From an uncultured Shewanella sp. (lineage in GTDB: Bacteria; Pseudomonadota; Gammaproteobacteria; Enterobacterales; Shewanellaceae), in the NCBI RefSeq assembly GCF_947501665.1, contig NZ_CANMWS010000009.1:62001-126000 (forward strand): 64,000 bases of DNA, in the 5' to 3' direction. A program made the translations under genes and the position numbers. Position 1 is the stretch's first letter. Each line of letters starts with the position of its first letter. The notes beneath the pieces are model-generated. The model was not told where the DNA came from, made no database searches, and worked only from the letters and a program-made list of their open reading frames with translations. Positions 55,408 through 64,000 of the stretch are shown piece after piece.

Positions 55408-55740
55408 TTAGGCTCGTTGACTCAGTAAATAGTCATTGGCTTTTGCTAAGCTTCCAAAAGAAGCGATTAAGTTATTTTGACCTTTTTCTTGGATTTCAGG
55501 GTTACCCGATTGGGTCATCATCCATATCCAAGTTTGGATGAGTGGTAATGGTGGGTATTGTATATTTGATGAATCCAACATTGTTGCCCCTTGCTTGAAT
55601 CTGAGTGAAAATACTTTTTGCTAACTCAATAATATGAATGTTCGATATTTTTGAGGTATCAAGCCATAGTTCATAGCCTTTACAAAGGTTAACAATATTC
55701 GTGTTAATGTTAAATCTTTTTTTACAAATATGACTAACCT
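55408..55740 (-). pseudogene. Frameshifted remnant of an unknown gene
   Basis: Read leftward, one frame gives a coherent segment (…NLCKGYELWLDTSKISNIHI, then IELAKSIFTQIQARGNNVGF). About 40 bases past the 55581 ATG position it ceases to make sense, while another frame continues coherently (YPPLPLIQTWIWMMTQSGNP, then EIQEKGQNNLIASFGSLAKA) to TAA at 55408. The second part is an open 57-codon frame from 55581. A small indel near 55560 would join them. No start codon is seen for the first part. Confidence 0.45.
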
Positions 55741-56011
55741 TTTTTGTTTAATTTTTATTGTTTTTTTATTTGAACAATTTATTTGAGTTATATTAGGTTT
55801 TCCTATATTGAAATTAACTTGAAAAACAGATTAGAAAACAGTGGGCTGAGTTTGTTTTCTTTATGCAGTTTTATGTGTATATTTAAGGTGATCTAGAGTA
55901 AATATGCGAATTTTTTAACTAATAAATCAAAAAAAAGAGTGCATATTGTGTGCATATGAATTAATTTAGATACGGTGTTATTAATAATTTGTGCTAATTG
56001 GGTGGTGGTTT

Positions 56012-56275
56012 ATGAAAAATATTCCTTTACAGGTCAATATTGAAGGTCAGGGTTCCAAAGTTAATACTGATTGGTTAGCGATAATGGCGACACTGAAAAA
56101 AAGAGGTTTATCTCAGTTAGAGCTGGAATCTGTCTATTGTGAAGTGAATGCTGGCATGTTGGTTACAACGCGTGGGCTAACATTAGCAAGATGGGTACCT
56201 TCAGAGTCATTAAACGGTATAATTAAAGAAGGGAACTTGTCTTCACAAGAAAGTCCCAATTTAGTTACAGCTTAA
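56012..56275 (+). CDS. Unknown small protein, tandem paralogue A
   Basis: 87 residues from ATG 56012 (GGGTGGTGG upstream); an in-frame ATG at 55991 is less likely because the paralogue starts here. It begins MKNIPLQVNIEGQGSKVNTD and continues WLAIMATLKKRGLSQLELES. The middle repeats the same fold as gene B (VNAGMLVTTRGLTLARW), with a short divergent tail. No membrane span or signal. I do not recognise the family. The pair and its conservation suggest a real cytoplasmic protein. Confidence 0.7.
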   Translation: MKNIPLQVNIEGQGSKVNTDWLAIMATLKKRGLSQLELESVYCEVNAGMLVTTRGLTLARWVPSESLNGIIKEGNLSSQESPNLVTA

Positions 56276-56391
56276 TTCTGATTATTGATGACGTAACTAG
56301 GTTAAATATAAATTAATGGTAGATATCACTAGGTTATTTAATATAGATTAATTGTAAGCTATAGCTAAAGCACCCAGAGGAGATAATACTA

Positions 56392-56655
56392 ATGAAGAAT
56401 ATTCCCCTACGCGTTAATATTGAAGGTCAAACGAGTAAAGTAAATACAGACTGGTTGGCAATAATGGCGACGCTTAAGAAGCGCGGCTTAGAGCAAGATG
56501 AGCTTGCCAGTGTTTATTTTGATTTAAATGCGGGAATGCGAGTCACAACTCGTGGATTAAGTCTGGCTAAAATAACAGTGACTGAAAACTTGGAAGGTAT
56601 AATCAAAGAGTCTTCAGCATTAAAGACTGATTTTTCTTCAGTTGTCAGTGACTAA
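56392..56655 (+). CDS. Unknown small protein, tandem paralogue B
   Basis: 87 residues, AGAGGAG upstream of ATG 56392. It shares about 70 percent identity with paralogue A over the first 76 residues (MKNIPLRVNIEGQTSKVNTD, KKRGLEQDELASVYFDLNAG, RVTTRGLSLAK). The tails differ. The two genes lie 116 bases apart and in the same direction. Function unknown. Its last 4 bases overlap the end of the convergent small gene at 56652. Confidence 0.7.
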   Translation: MKNIPLRVNIEGQTSKVNTDWLAIMATLKKRGLEQDELASVYFDLNAGMRVTTRGLSLAKITVTENLEGIIKESSALKTDFSSVVSD

Positions 56656-56840
56656 TAGGTCAGCTTTCCTAGCTTCCATTGATGACAAAGTAAATTAGGC
56701 TGATAGGAGGGAAGTAATTGTGTTAAAGATACGATGCTTCCTTCTTTGTAACACACCGCTTCTCCTTCAATTGTGATCATGCGGTCGCAACTTTTACAAC
56801 TGGTATAGAGTACCTGCGTTTTATGTTTGGGATCCTTCAT
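56652..56840 (-). CDS. Small Cys-containing hypothetical protein
   Basis: 62 residues. A CKSC pair in YTSCKSCDRMITIEGEAVCY with two further cysteines (AVC, LLC) could bind zinc, although the spacing fits no family I know. The upstream sequence has only a weak ribosome site (AGAAGAG). It is convergent with paralogue B. Include with caution. Confidence 0.45.
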   Translation of the reverse strand: MKDPKHKTQVLYTSCKSCDRMITIEGEAVCYKEGSIVSLTQLLPSYQPNLLCHQWKLGKLTY

Positions 56841-57126
56841 GGTGCTGCTCTTCTACTGAACAATATTATCATCTGGTTGCATCATTTAAGCACTTTTCAT
56901 AAAGAATATAAAGCTTTCTTTATGTGGTAGTATTCGCTGCTTTTTTTCTCTTTGTTGAAGCGATATACTGCTTGAAGTGTTTATGAGAGTGGTTTTGTTG
57001 TCTTTTTGCAGTTTGTTGAATGATGGAATCGACATTTCTGCTCTGTTGAGGCTGAGTTGATAGTCTTTTTCAATATCTTGTTAAGTTTGTCTTAGCAACT
57101 CTTTTTTCTCATCTCAAGAGGTGGTT

Positions 57127-57876
57127 ATGTGGACTACAGGTCAAATTATTGAGCGTATTGATTGGAATGATAAGTTATTTACATTAAAAATAAAATCGAC
57201 ACTTTCTCCTTTTATTGCAGGTCAGTTTATAAAATTAAGCCAAGTGGTTGAGGGGAAGCGTGTGGCTAGGGCATATTCTCTTGTTAATGCTCCTGATGCG
57301 GATCACCTTGAAGTACTCGCAGTGACGGTAGAAGGGGGGCAGTTATCGCCTCGCTTGCATTTATTAGAAGCTGGGGATGAGATTGAAGTGACGACAGCAG
57401 CAACAGGCTTTATGACATTGGATGAATTGCCAAAAGAGCAACAGGTCTCCTCTGATTTATGGTTTCTAGCCACAGGTACGGCAGTGGGGCCTTTTATTTC
57501 AATTATGGATACTCAAGAGCCTTGGCAACGCTTCAACAATGTTATTTTAGTTTATGGTGTCAGAGAAAAACAAGATTTAGCTTATTTAGATAAATTACAA
57601 GGCTTGGCTGTAACTTATCCCGATCAATTTAGATTAATTTTATCTGTAACGAGAGAGGTGGTAGAAGGCGCACTATCTGAGCGCATTTCTAATGCTTTAG
57701 AAAATGGCAGTATTGAAAAGAAAATAGGGATGACACTGACACCAGAACATTCACAGGTCATGCTATGTGGCAATCCAGGTATGATCTCTGAAGCTGTTTC
57801 GGTGCTAAAAGCTAAAGGGTTAACGAAAAATTTACGTCGTGTTCCTGGGCAAATTACAATGGAAAAATATTGGTAA
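57127..57876 (+). CDS. fpr: Ferredoxin/flavodoxin--NADP+ reductase
   Basis: 249 residues from ATG 57127 (AAGAGG 7 bases upstream, preferred over GTG 57121). FAD motif RAYSLVNAPD near residue 48, LEVLAVTVEGGQLSPRLHLLEAGDEIEV, NADP motif ATGTAVGPFISI near residue 116, and MLCGNPGM near residue 214. The C-terminal MEKYW resembles the E. coli Fpr ending. It moves electrons between NADPH and ferredoxin or flavodoxin. The DyP peroxidase gene follows 71 bases later. Confidence 0.95.
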   Translation: MWTTGQIIERIDWNDKLFTLKIKSTLSPFIAGQFIKLSQVVEGKRVARAYSLVNAPDADHLEVLAVTVEGGQLSPRLHLLEAGDEIEVTTAATGFMTLDELPKEQQVSSDLWFLATGTAVGPFISIMDTQEPWQRFNNVILVYGVREKQDLAYLDKLQGLAVTYPDQFRLILSVTREVVEGALSERISNALENGSIEKKIGMTLTPEHSQVMLCGNPGMISEAVSVLKAKGLTKNLRRVPGQITMEKYW

Positions 57877-57947
57877 TGAATTTTTAATCTAATGAAGTTA
57901 TAGATAATATGAGACCAAGAAAATTAAATCATGAAAGGTGATGAAAG

Positions 57948-58889
57948 ATGGAAAGTCAGGGGATGCCTCGTGAACAGTTAGGAATTTGTGCTGAAGGGAA
58001 TCTACACAGTATTTATTTGATGTTAAATGCAAATGAAGGTGTTGAATCGCAAGTGCGTCCATGTGTTGCGAATATTGCTCAATATCTATATGAATTAGCA
58101 GATAAATATGCTGATAGCGCTTTTAATGGCTTTATTGCAATAGGGGCTAATTATTGGAACAGTCTTTATGGTGATATACGACCTACGCAATTAAGACCTT
58201 TTCCGGCTATACATGAAGGTAATAGAGCAGCGCCTGCTTTAGAATACGATTTATTTGTTCATATTCGCAGTGATCGATTTGATATATTACATTTAGTAGC
58301 CAACGAAATCTGTCAGATGTTTGAGGGCTTAGTTGAACTTGTTGAAGAGGAAAGAGGCTTTCGTTTTATGGATAGCCGAGATCTGACTGGCTTTGTTGAT
58401 GGCACTGAAAACCCTAAAGGTAGGCAGAGGCAAGAAGTGGCTTTAGTGGGTGAAAACGAGCCCCACTTTCGAGGGGGCAGTTATGTACATGTACAAAAAT
58501 TTGTTCATAATTTAAGTAAATGGAATCGGTTACCTCAGAAAAAGCAAGAAGATATTATTGGTAGGACTAAGCTAGATAATGTTGAATATGCATCTGAAGA
58601 TAAGCCGCTATTTAGTCACATAAAGCGGGTCAATTTAAAAGATGAGCAGGGAAAGTCTAGAGAGATTTTACGACAAAGCATGCCTTTTGGCTCCATGAAA
58701 GAACAAGGGCTTATGTTTATTTCATTATGTGAAAATGCCGTTAATTTTGAGAAGATGCTTGAAAGTATGATGTTAGGTGATAAGGATGGTCATCATGATC
58801 ATTTAATGCACTTTACTCAAGCCATTACGGGTTCTGCTTTCTTTGCTCCATCATTGGACTTTATGATTGCTCAGGCGTCAGGTTCTTGA
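57948..58889 (+). CDS. Dye-decolourising peroxidase (DyP/YfeX type)
   Basis: 313 residues. DyP motif GFVDGTENP (near residue 146) with the distal aspartate. The proximal heme histidine lies in FSHIKRVN near residue 224, and the distal arginine lies in LRQSMPFG near residue 242. No signal peptide, so it is cytoplasmic. It closely resembles the Shewanella oneidensis DyP protein. It oxidises phenolic or dye-like substrates with H2O2; the physiological substrate is unknown. AAAGGTG precedes the ATG. Confidence 0.93.
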   Translation: MESQGMPREQLGICAEGNLHSIYLMLNANEGVESQVRPCVANIAQYLYELADKYADSAFNGFIAIGANYWNSLYGDIRPTQLRPFPAIHEGNRAAPALEYDLFVHIRSDRFDILHLVANEICQMFEGLVELVEEERGFRFMDSRDLTGFVDGTENPKGRQRQEVALVGENEPHFRGGSYVHVQKFVHNLSKWNRLPQKKQEDIIGRTKLDNVEYASEDKPLFSHIKRVNLKDEQGKSREILRQSMPFGSMKEQGLMFISLCENAVNFEKMLESMMLGDKDGHHDHLMHFTQAITGSAFFAPSLDFMIAQASGS

Positions 58890-58910
58890 GTGAAATATCA
58901 TTTAAAAATG

Positions 58911-58950
58911 AAAACAGAAATAACCTATGAGTGTTATTTCTGTTTTTCAA
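58911..58950. terminator. Bidirectional terminator between the DyP gene and argR
   Basis: A 14-bp stem AAAACAGAAATAAC / GTTATTTCTGTTTT (58911-58924 with 58933-58946), with A and T tracts on the two sides. Confidence 0.88.
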
Positions 58951-58961
58951 ATGGCTTACTA

Positions 58962-59432
58962 TTATTCATTATAATTAAATAATGATTTAACCGTTTGTAG
59001 CGTATCTTCAATATGTTGGATATTAGAGGGAGTGATAAAAATGGTATCGTCGCCAGCTATCGTTCCTAAAATCCCCTCAGGTTTGCCGATAGAATCTAAT
59101 AAACGGGCAATTAATTGTGCAGCCCCAGGACTGGTTCTTACCACTATCATGGCTTGATTATGATCGACATCCAGCACCAAGTTTTTAAGTGGACTTGTGG
59201 CTGTAGGCACGCCGAGTTCAGCGGGTAAACAATAGACCATCTGTTGTTTAGCATTTCGAGTGCGTACAGCGCCGAATTTACTGAGCATACGGGAGACTTT
59301 TGATTGATTGATATTGCTAAAGCCTTCACCCTGTAATGCGTTGACTATCTCACTTTGTGAGCCAAAACGCTCTTCTTTTAAAATTGCTTTAAAAGTCTTA
59401 ACAAGATCATCCTGATTTCTAATTACTTGCAT
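58962..59432 (-). CDS. argR: Arginine repressor
   Basis: 156 residues. The N-terminal winged HTH ([47 protein letters not shown], residues 14-60) is followed by a C-terminal hexamerisation/arginine-binding domain with [10 protein letters not shown] near residue 123. It represses arginine biosynthesis. It is divergent from mdh, as in many related bacteria. ARG-box-like sequences lie upstream. Confidence 0.97.
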   Translation of the reverse strand: MQVIRNQDDLVKTFKAILKEERFGSQSEIVNALQGEGFSNINQSKVSRMLSKFGAVRTRNAKQQMVYCLPAELGVPTATSPLKNLVLDVDHNQAMIVVRTSPGAAQLIARLLDSIGKPEGILGTIAGDDTIFITPSNIQHIEDTLQTVKSLFNYNE

Positions 59433-59510
59433 AATATTATTATTCTTTATTCAAAAATACACCTTATTGTGGGTAGTATTGAAATATTTGTCAACAATTA
59501 TTCGATTTTA

Positions 59511-59528
59511 GTGAATAATAATGCATGG
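59511..59528. promoter_or_regulatory. ARG-box-like site in the argR-mdh intergenic region
   Basis: GTGAATAATAATGCATGG resembles the ArgR consensus TGAAT-N4-ATTCA; the neighbouring AATTATTCGATTTTAG supplies a second half-site. It would allow argR autoregulation. The rest of 59433-59820 shows no gene. Confidence 0.5.
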
Positions 59529-59820
59529 GAAGATTGAAGAGGGGGTGATTGCTAAATGAATAAACAAAGCGAAAATAAAGCTTTTTTGTTTGTGTAATGG
59601 TTGGTTTGTTAGTATTTATCGCTGATATTGTACCACGGTTGTAAGTGAAGAGTAAACCAAGTTTTATATGAACATCTCACCAGAATAATTGAATTTTCGC
59701 CGTTAATCCAGTAGGGTGACGGCATCAAAATTCGTCTTATCTCGAGAATGATCTAAAGTCGGTTGCTTCAATCATTATTGGGATAGCTTACAAACTATCA
59801 GAGAATTAATGGAGAAAACT

Positions 59821-60756
59821 ATGAAAGTTGCCGTTCTTGGTGCCGCAGGTGGTATTGGACAAGCATTGGCTTTATTGCTTAAGACGCAATTACCGGCTGG
59901 ATCTGCGTTATCGCTGTATGATATTGCGCCTGTAACGCCAGGTGTTGCCGTTGATTTGAGTCACATCCCTACAGATGTTGATGTGAAAGGTTTTGCTGGA
60001 GAAGATCCTTCAGCTGCATTAGTTGATGTAGATGTTGTCCTTATTTCTGCTGGTGTTGCCCGTAAGCCTGGTATGGACCGTTCAGATTTATTTAATATCA
60101 ATGCCGGTATTGTGAAGAATCTTGTTCAAAAATGTGCTGAGAATTGCCCTAAAGCGTTAATTGGTATTATTACTAACCCTGTTAATACAACGGTGGCTAT
60201 TGCCGCTGAAGTATTAAAAAACGCGGGTGTTTACGATAAGAGTCGCTTGTTTGGTGTGACCACATTGGATGTTATCCGTTCAGAGACCTTTATTGCAGAA
60301 GCGAAAGGGCTAAATGTTGATGATGTCAAAGTAAACGTCATTGGTGGACACAGTGGTGTGACCATTTTGCCATTACTTTCACAAGTTGAGGGAGTGAGCT
60401 TTACTGATGAAGAAGTGGCGGCTTTAACAACACGTATTCAAAATGCAGGTACTGAAGTCGTGGAAGCAAAAGCGGGCGGCGGAAGTGCGACTTTGTCTAT
60501 GGGTCAAGCTGCATGTCGTTTCGGTCTATCATTAGTTCGTGGCTTACAAGGAGAGGCAAACGTTGTTGAATGTGCTTATGTTGACGGTGGCAGTGAGCAC
60601 GCTCAGTTCTTTGCTCAACCAGTATTGCTGGGTAAGCAAGGTGTAGAGAAAGTGCTTGCATATGGTGAGATCAGTGCTTTTGAAGCGAACGCGCGTGATA
60701 GCATGTTGGATACATTAAAAGGTGATATCGAATTAGGGATCAACTTTGTAAAATAA
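59821..60756 (+). CDS. mdh: Malate dehydrogenase
   Basis: 311 residues from ATG 59821 (GGAG upstream); an in-frame ATG at 59809 would add four residues that overlap the ribosome site. NAD-binding [17 protein letters not shown] at residues 4-20, substrate arginines in [10 protein letters not shown] near 81, and catalytic Asp/His in TTLDVIRS and VIGGHSG near residues 147 and 177. TCA-cycle enzyme. The sequence is very close to Shewanella Mdh as I recall it. Confidence 0.98.
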   Translation: MKVAVLGAAGGIGQALALLLKTQLPAGSALSLYDIAPVTPGVAVDLSHIPTDVDVKGFAGEDPSAALVDVDVVLISAGVARKPGMDRSDLFNINAGIVKNLVQKCAENCPKALIGIITNPVNTTVAIAAEVLKNAGVYDKSRLFGVTTLDVIRSETFIAEAKGLNVDDVKVNVIGGHSGVTILPLLSQVEGVSFTDEEVAALTTRIQNAGTEVVEAKAGGGSATLSMGQAACRFGLSLVRGLQGEANVVECAYVDGGSEHAQFFAQPVLLGKQGVEKVLAYGEISAFEANARDSMLDTLKGDIELGINFVK

Positions 60757-60777
60757 ATACAAAATGTGATTTTAATA

Positions 60778-60808
60778 AAAAATGGCGCTTATAGAGCGCC
60801 ATTTTTAT
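60778..60808. terminator. Terminator between mdh and ispB
   Basis: AATGGCGCT (60781-60789) pairs with AGCGCCATT (60795-60803), with A and T tracts on both sides, so it serves both converging genes. Confidence 0.9.
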
Positions 60809-60846
60809 GTTAGTTATTTTAGTTTGTGAAGATGGGTACAGGGATA

Positions 60847-61818
60847 TTAATATTTACGAGCTACAGCGATTTTAGCCAATGCAATGAGGGCCATTTTGTA
60901 GTCTGAACTAGGAATATCCTTTAAAGCTTCAATGGCTTTGTCGGATTCTTCTTGTGCTCTTTTTTCGGTATATTCTAGTGCTCCACAACGTGATAATGTG
61001 GCTAAAATTTTATCAATATGCTCGGTGCCATCTCCTTTTTCAATGGCTTCTTTGATTAAGGTTACTTCATCTTGAGTGCCGTGAGTGATGGCATAAATAA
61101 GTGGTAGAGTGGGTTTTCCCTCAGCTAGATCGTCACCGATATTTTTGCCTAATTCTTCAGCATTCGCGGTGTAATCAAGTAAATCATCCGTTAATTGAAA
61201 AGCGGTACCAAGAAATTTACCATATTCCGCAAGAGACTTTTGCTCGCTTAAAGAGCTGCCCGCAATCACGCCGGCAAGTTGGGTTGCGGCTTCAAATAGC
61301 TTGGCTGTTTTGCAATAAATGACCCGCATATAATCTGCTTCACTGGTATTAGGATCATTGCAATTCATTAATTGTAAGACTTCACCTTCGGCTAAAATGT
61401 TGGTTGTATCAGCTAGGATTTCCAGCACTTTTAGGCTTTTTAATTCGGTCATCATTTGAAATGAACGTGTATAAAGGAAATCACCAACGAGGACACTGGC
61501 ACTATTGCCAAATAAGGCATTGGCAGTTTCTCGGCCGCGCCTAAGTAAAGATTCATCAACCACATCATCATGTAATAATGAGGCAGTATGAATAAACTCT
61601 ATAATAGCGGCAAGCTTCAAATGATCCTCGCCTTGATAGCCCATTGCACGAGATGCAAGAATGCAAAGCAGTGGCCGCATACGCTTACCACCACCATTAA
61701 TGATGTATACACCTAGTTGATTAATTAGGGCAACATCAGATTTTAACTGCTTGTAAATTAACTGGTTAACATTTTGCATGTCATTATCTGCAAGATGTCG
61801 AATGGCGTTTAAATCCAT
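60847..61818 (-). CDS. ispB: Octaprenyl diphosphate synthase
   Basis: 323 residues from ATG 61818 (MDLNAIRHLADNDM); a frame extension to 61878 was rejected. The two aspartate-rich motifs are present: LLHDDVVDE near residue 82 and DDLLD near residue 209. GGGKRMRPLL lies near 43. It makes the octaprenyl chain of ubiquinone/menaquinone. It is divergent from rplU, a conserved arrangement. The 280-base gap between them holds both promoters and shows no gene. Confidence 0.97.
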   Translation of the reverse strand: MDLNAIRHLADNDMQNVNQLIYKQLKSDVALINQLGVYIINGGGKRMRPLLCILASRAMGYQGEDHLKLAAIIEFIHTASLLHDDVVDESLLRRGRETANALFGNSASVLVGDFLYTRSFQMMTELKSLKVLEILADTTNILAEGEVLQLMNCNDPNTSEADYMRVIYCKTAKLFEAATQLAGVIAGSSLSEQKSLAEYGKFLGTAFQLTDDLLDYTANAEELGKNIGDDLAEGKPTLPLIYAITHGTQDEVTLIKEAIEKGDGTEHIDKILATLSRCGALEYTEKRAQEESDKAIEALKDIPSSDYKMALIALAKIAVARKY

Positions 61819-62098
61819 AAATAGACTCTGGTTCGATTGGCTGCAAATAAGGGGGAAGCAACGCAATGTTAGATTCAAATAAAATAGATAGTGGGATTCT
61901 ACCTAAATTTAACGTACAAGACAGCATGAGATTGATAAAGAATACCGAAAAATGCTCTTTTTTTATTCTTTAGGAATTAAGACTTGTCAGCTAAGCCTTC
62001 TTAGCGTAAACTCCGCGACCATTGTCATTAAAGCTTTTGTGGCACCCCGATCTCAACATTATTGAGCGGCGTGCTAGAAATTTTGGAGTAAAATAGCT

Positions 62099-62410
62099 AT
62101 GTACGCTGTTTTTCAAAGTGGTGGTAAGCAGCACCGTGTTGCTGCAGGCCATACAGTTCGTTTAGAAAAATTAGAAGTTGCTACTGGTGAAACTATCGAA
62201 TTCGATCAAGTTCTTTTGGTTGCAGATGGTGAAACTGTACACGTAGGTGCACCTTTAGTTGAAGGTGGTAAGGTTGTTGCTGAAGTTGTCAGCCACGGCC
62301 GTGATGAGAAAGTAACAATTGTTAAGTTCCGTCGTCGTAAGCACCACGATAAAAAAATGGGCCATCGTCAATGGTTCACCGAAGTTAAAATTACAGCTAT
62401 CAACGCTTAA
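62099..62410 (+). CDS. rplU: 50S ribosomal protein L21
   Basis: 103 residues. [25 protein letters not shown] start and the C-terminal [26 protein letters not shown] are diagnostic. It binds 23S rRNA. It is the first gene of rplU-rpmA, with TTTGGAG upstream of the ATG. Confidence 0.99.
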   Translation: MYAVFQSGGKQHRVAAGHTVRLEKLEVATGETIEFDQVLLVADGETVHVGAPLVEGGKVVAEVVSHGRDEKVTIVKFRRRKHHDKKMGHRQWFTEVKITAINA

Positions 62411-62422
62411 TTAGGAGTCTAG

Positions 62423-62680
<258 letters not shown>

Positions 62681-62710
62681 TTTGTAGCGTTAAGCTCAAA
62701 TAACTGAAAG

Positions 62711-62737
62711 AGCCCCGCCATTGGTGGGGCTTTTGTT
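62711..62737 (+). terminator. Terminator after rpmA
   Basis: AGCCCCGCC pairs with GGTGGGGCT (one G-T pair), followed by a T-rich tract. Confidence 0.9.
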
Positions 62738-62788
62738 TTTGTAGCAATAAAATTGTTATTTGGTCACAGAGTGAGTAACGCAGTATAA

Positions 62789-63982
<1,194 letters not shown>

Positions 63983-64000
63983 TGTAAGTCATTAATTATG

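Overview
The window looks like a chromosome segment of a Shewanella-like marine gammaproteobacterium. It is A+T-rich with good Shine-Dalgarno sites. It carries a complete Na+-NQR operon with apbE and nqrM, the bacterioferritin pair / dinB / pepD / M17 aminopeptidase neighbourhood, a DUF3718 gene after folA, and malate dehydrogenase, ArgR and DyP proteins that closely resemble Shewanella versions. Genus assignment is inference from protein similarity recalled from memory; no search was run.

Layout. 1-6.2 kb: the end of nqrA, then nqrBCDEF, apbE and nqrM (sodium-pumping NADH:quinone oxidoreductase plus its flavin-transfer and assembly factors). 6.5-8.0 kb: two complementary bacterioferritin subunits, a small membrane gene interrupted by UGA, and a small unknown gene. 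8.0-13.9 kb: an MFS transporter, SOS-controlled dinB, pepD and an M17 aminopeptidase. 14.2-14.6 kb: an unrecognised 32-codon minigene with a strong promoter, long leader and terminator.

14.7-34.2 kb: a compact contractile-tail cluster in phage P2 gene order (V-W-J-I-H-fibres-FI-FII-E/E'-T-U-X-D). It is preceded by an S24 repressor with three evenly spaced operators, a zinc-finger protein, an HTH protein, a Q-like antiterminator and a lysis cassette (SAR endolysin, Rz/Rz1 spanins, holin). There is no integrase, replication gene, terminase, portal or capsid gene. I read it as an R-type tailocin (phage-tail-like bacteriocin) induced through RecA/repressor cleavage, expressed by antitermination and released by lysis. 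Many of its gene boundaries carry tandem duplications of the neighbouring coding ends, its receptor-binding module is split and duplicated, and its tail chaperone has a doubled domain plus a T TTT TTG frameshift site.

34.3-44.7 kb: core genes resume with holD-rimI, then the leftward lipoate/cell-wall cluster lipA, lipB, ybeD, dacA, rlpA, mltB, rodA, mrdA, rlmH, rsfS. 44.7-49.6 kb: a gene-free A+T-rich stretch, two tandem brnQ carriers, folA and a DUF3718 gene. 49.66-50.0 kb: a MITE-like element with 25-bp inverted ends. 50-54 kb: a chemoreceptor and a membrane glycosyltransferase. 54.3-59.4 kb: a DAHP synthase, a frameshifted pseudogene, twin unknown small genes, fpr, a DyP peroxidase and argR. 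59.8-64 kb: mdh, ispB and the rplU-rpmA-obgE cluster.
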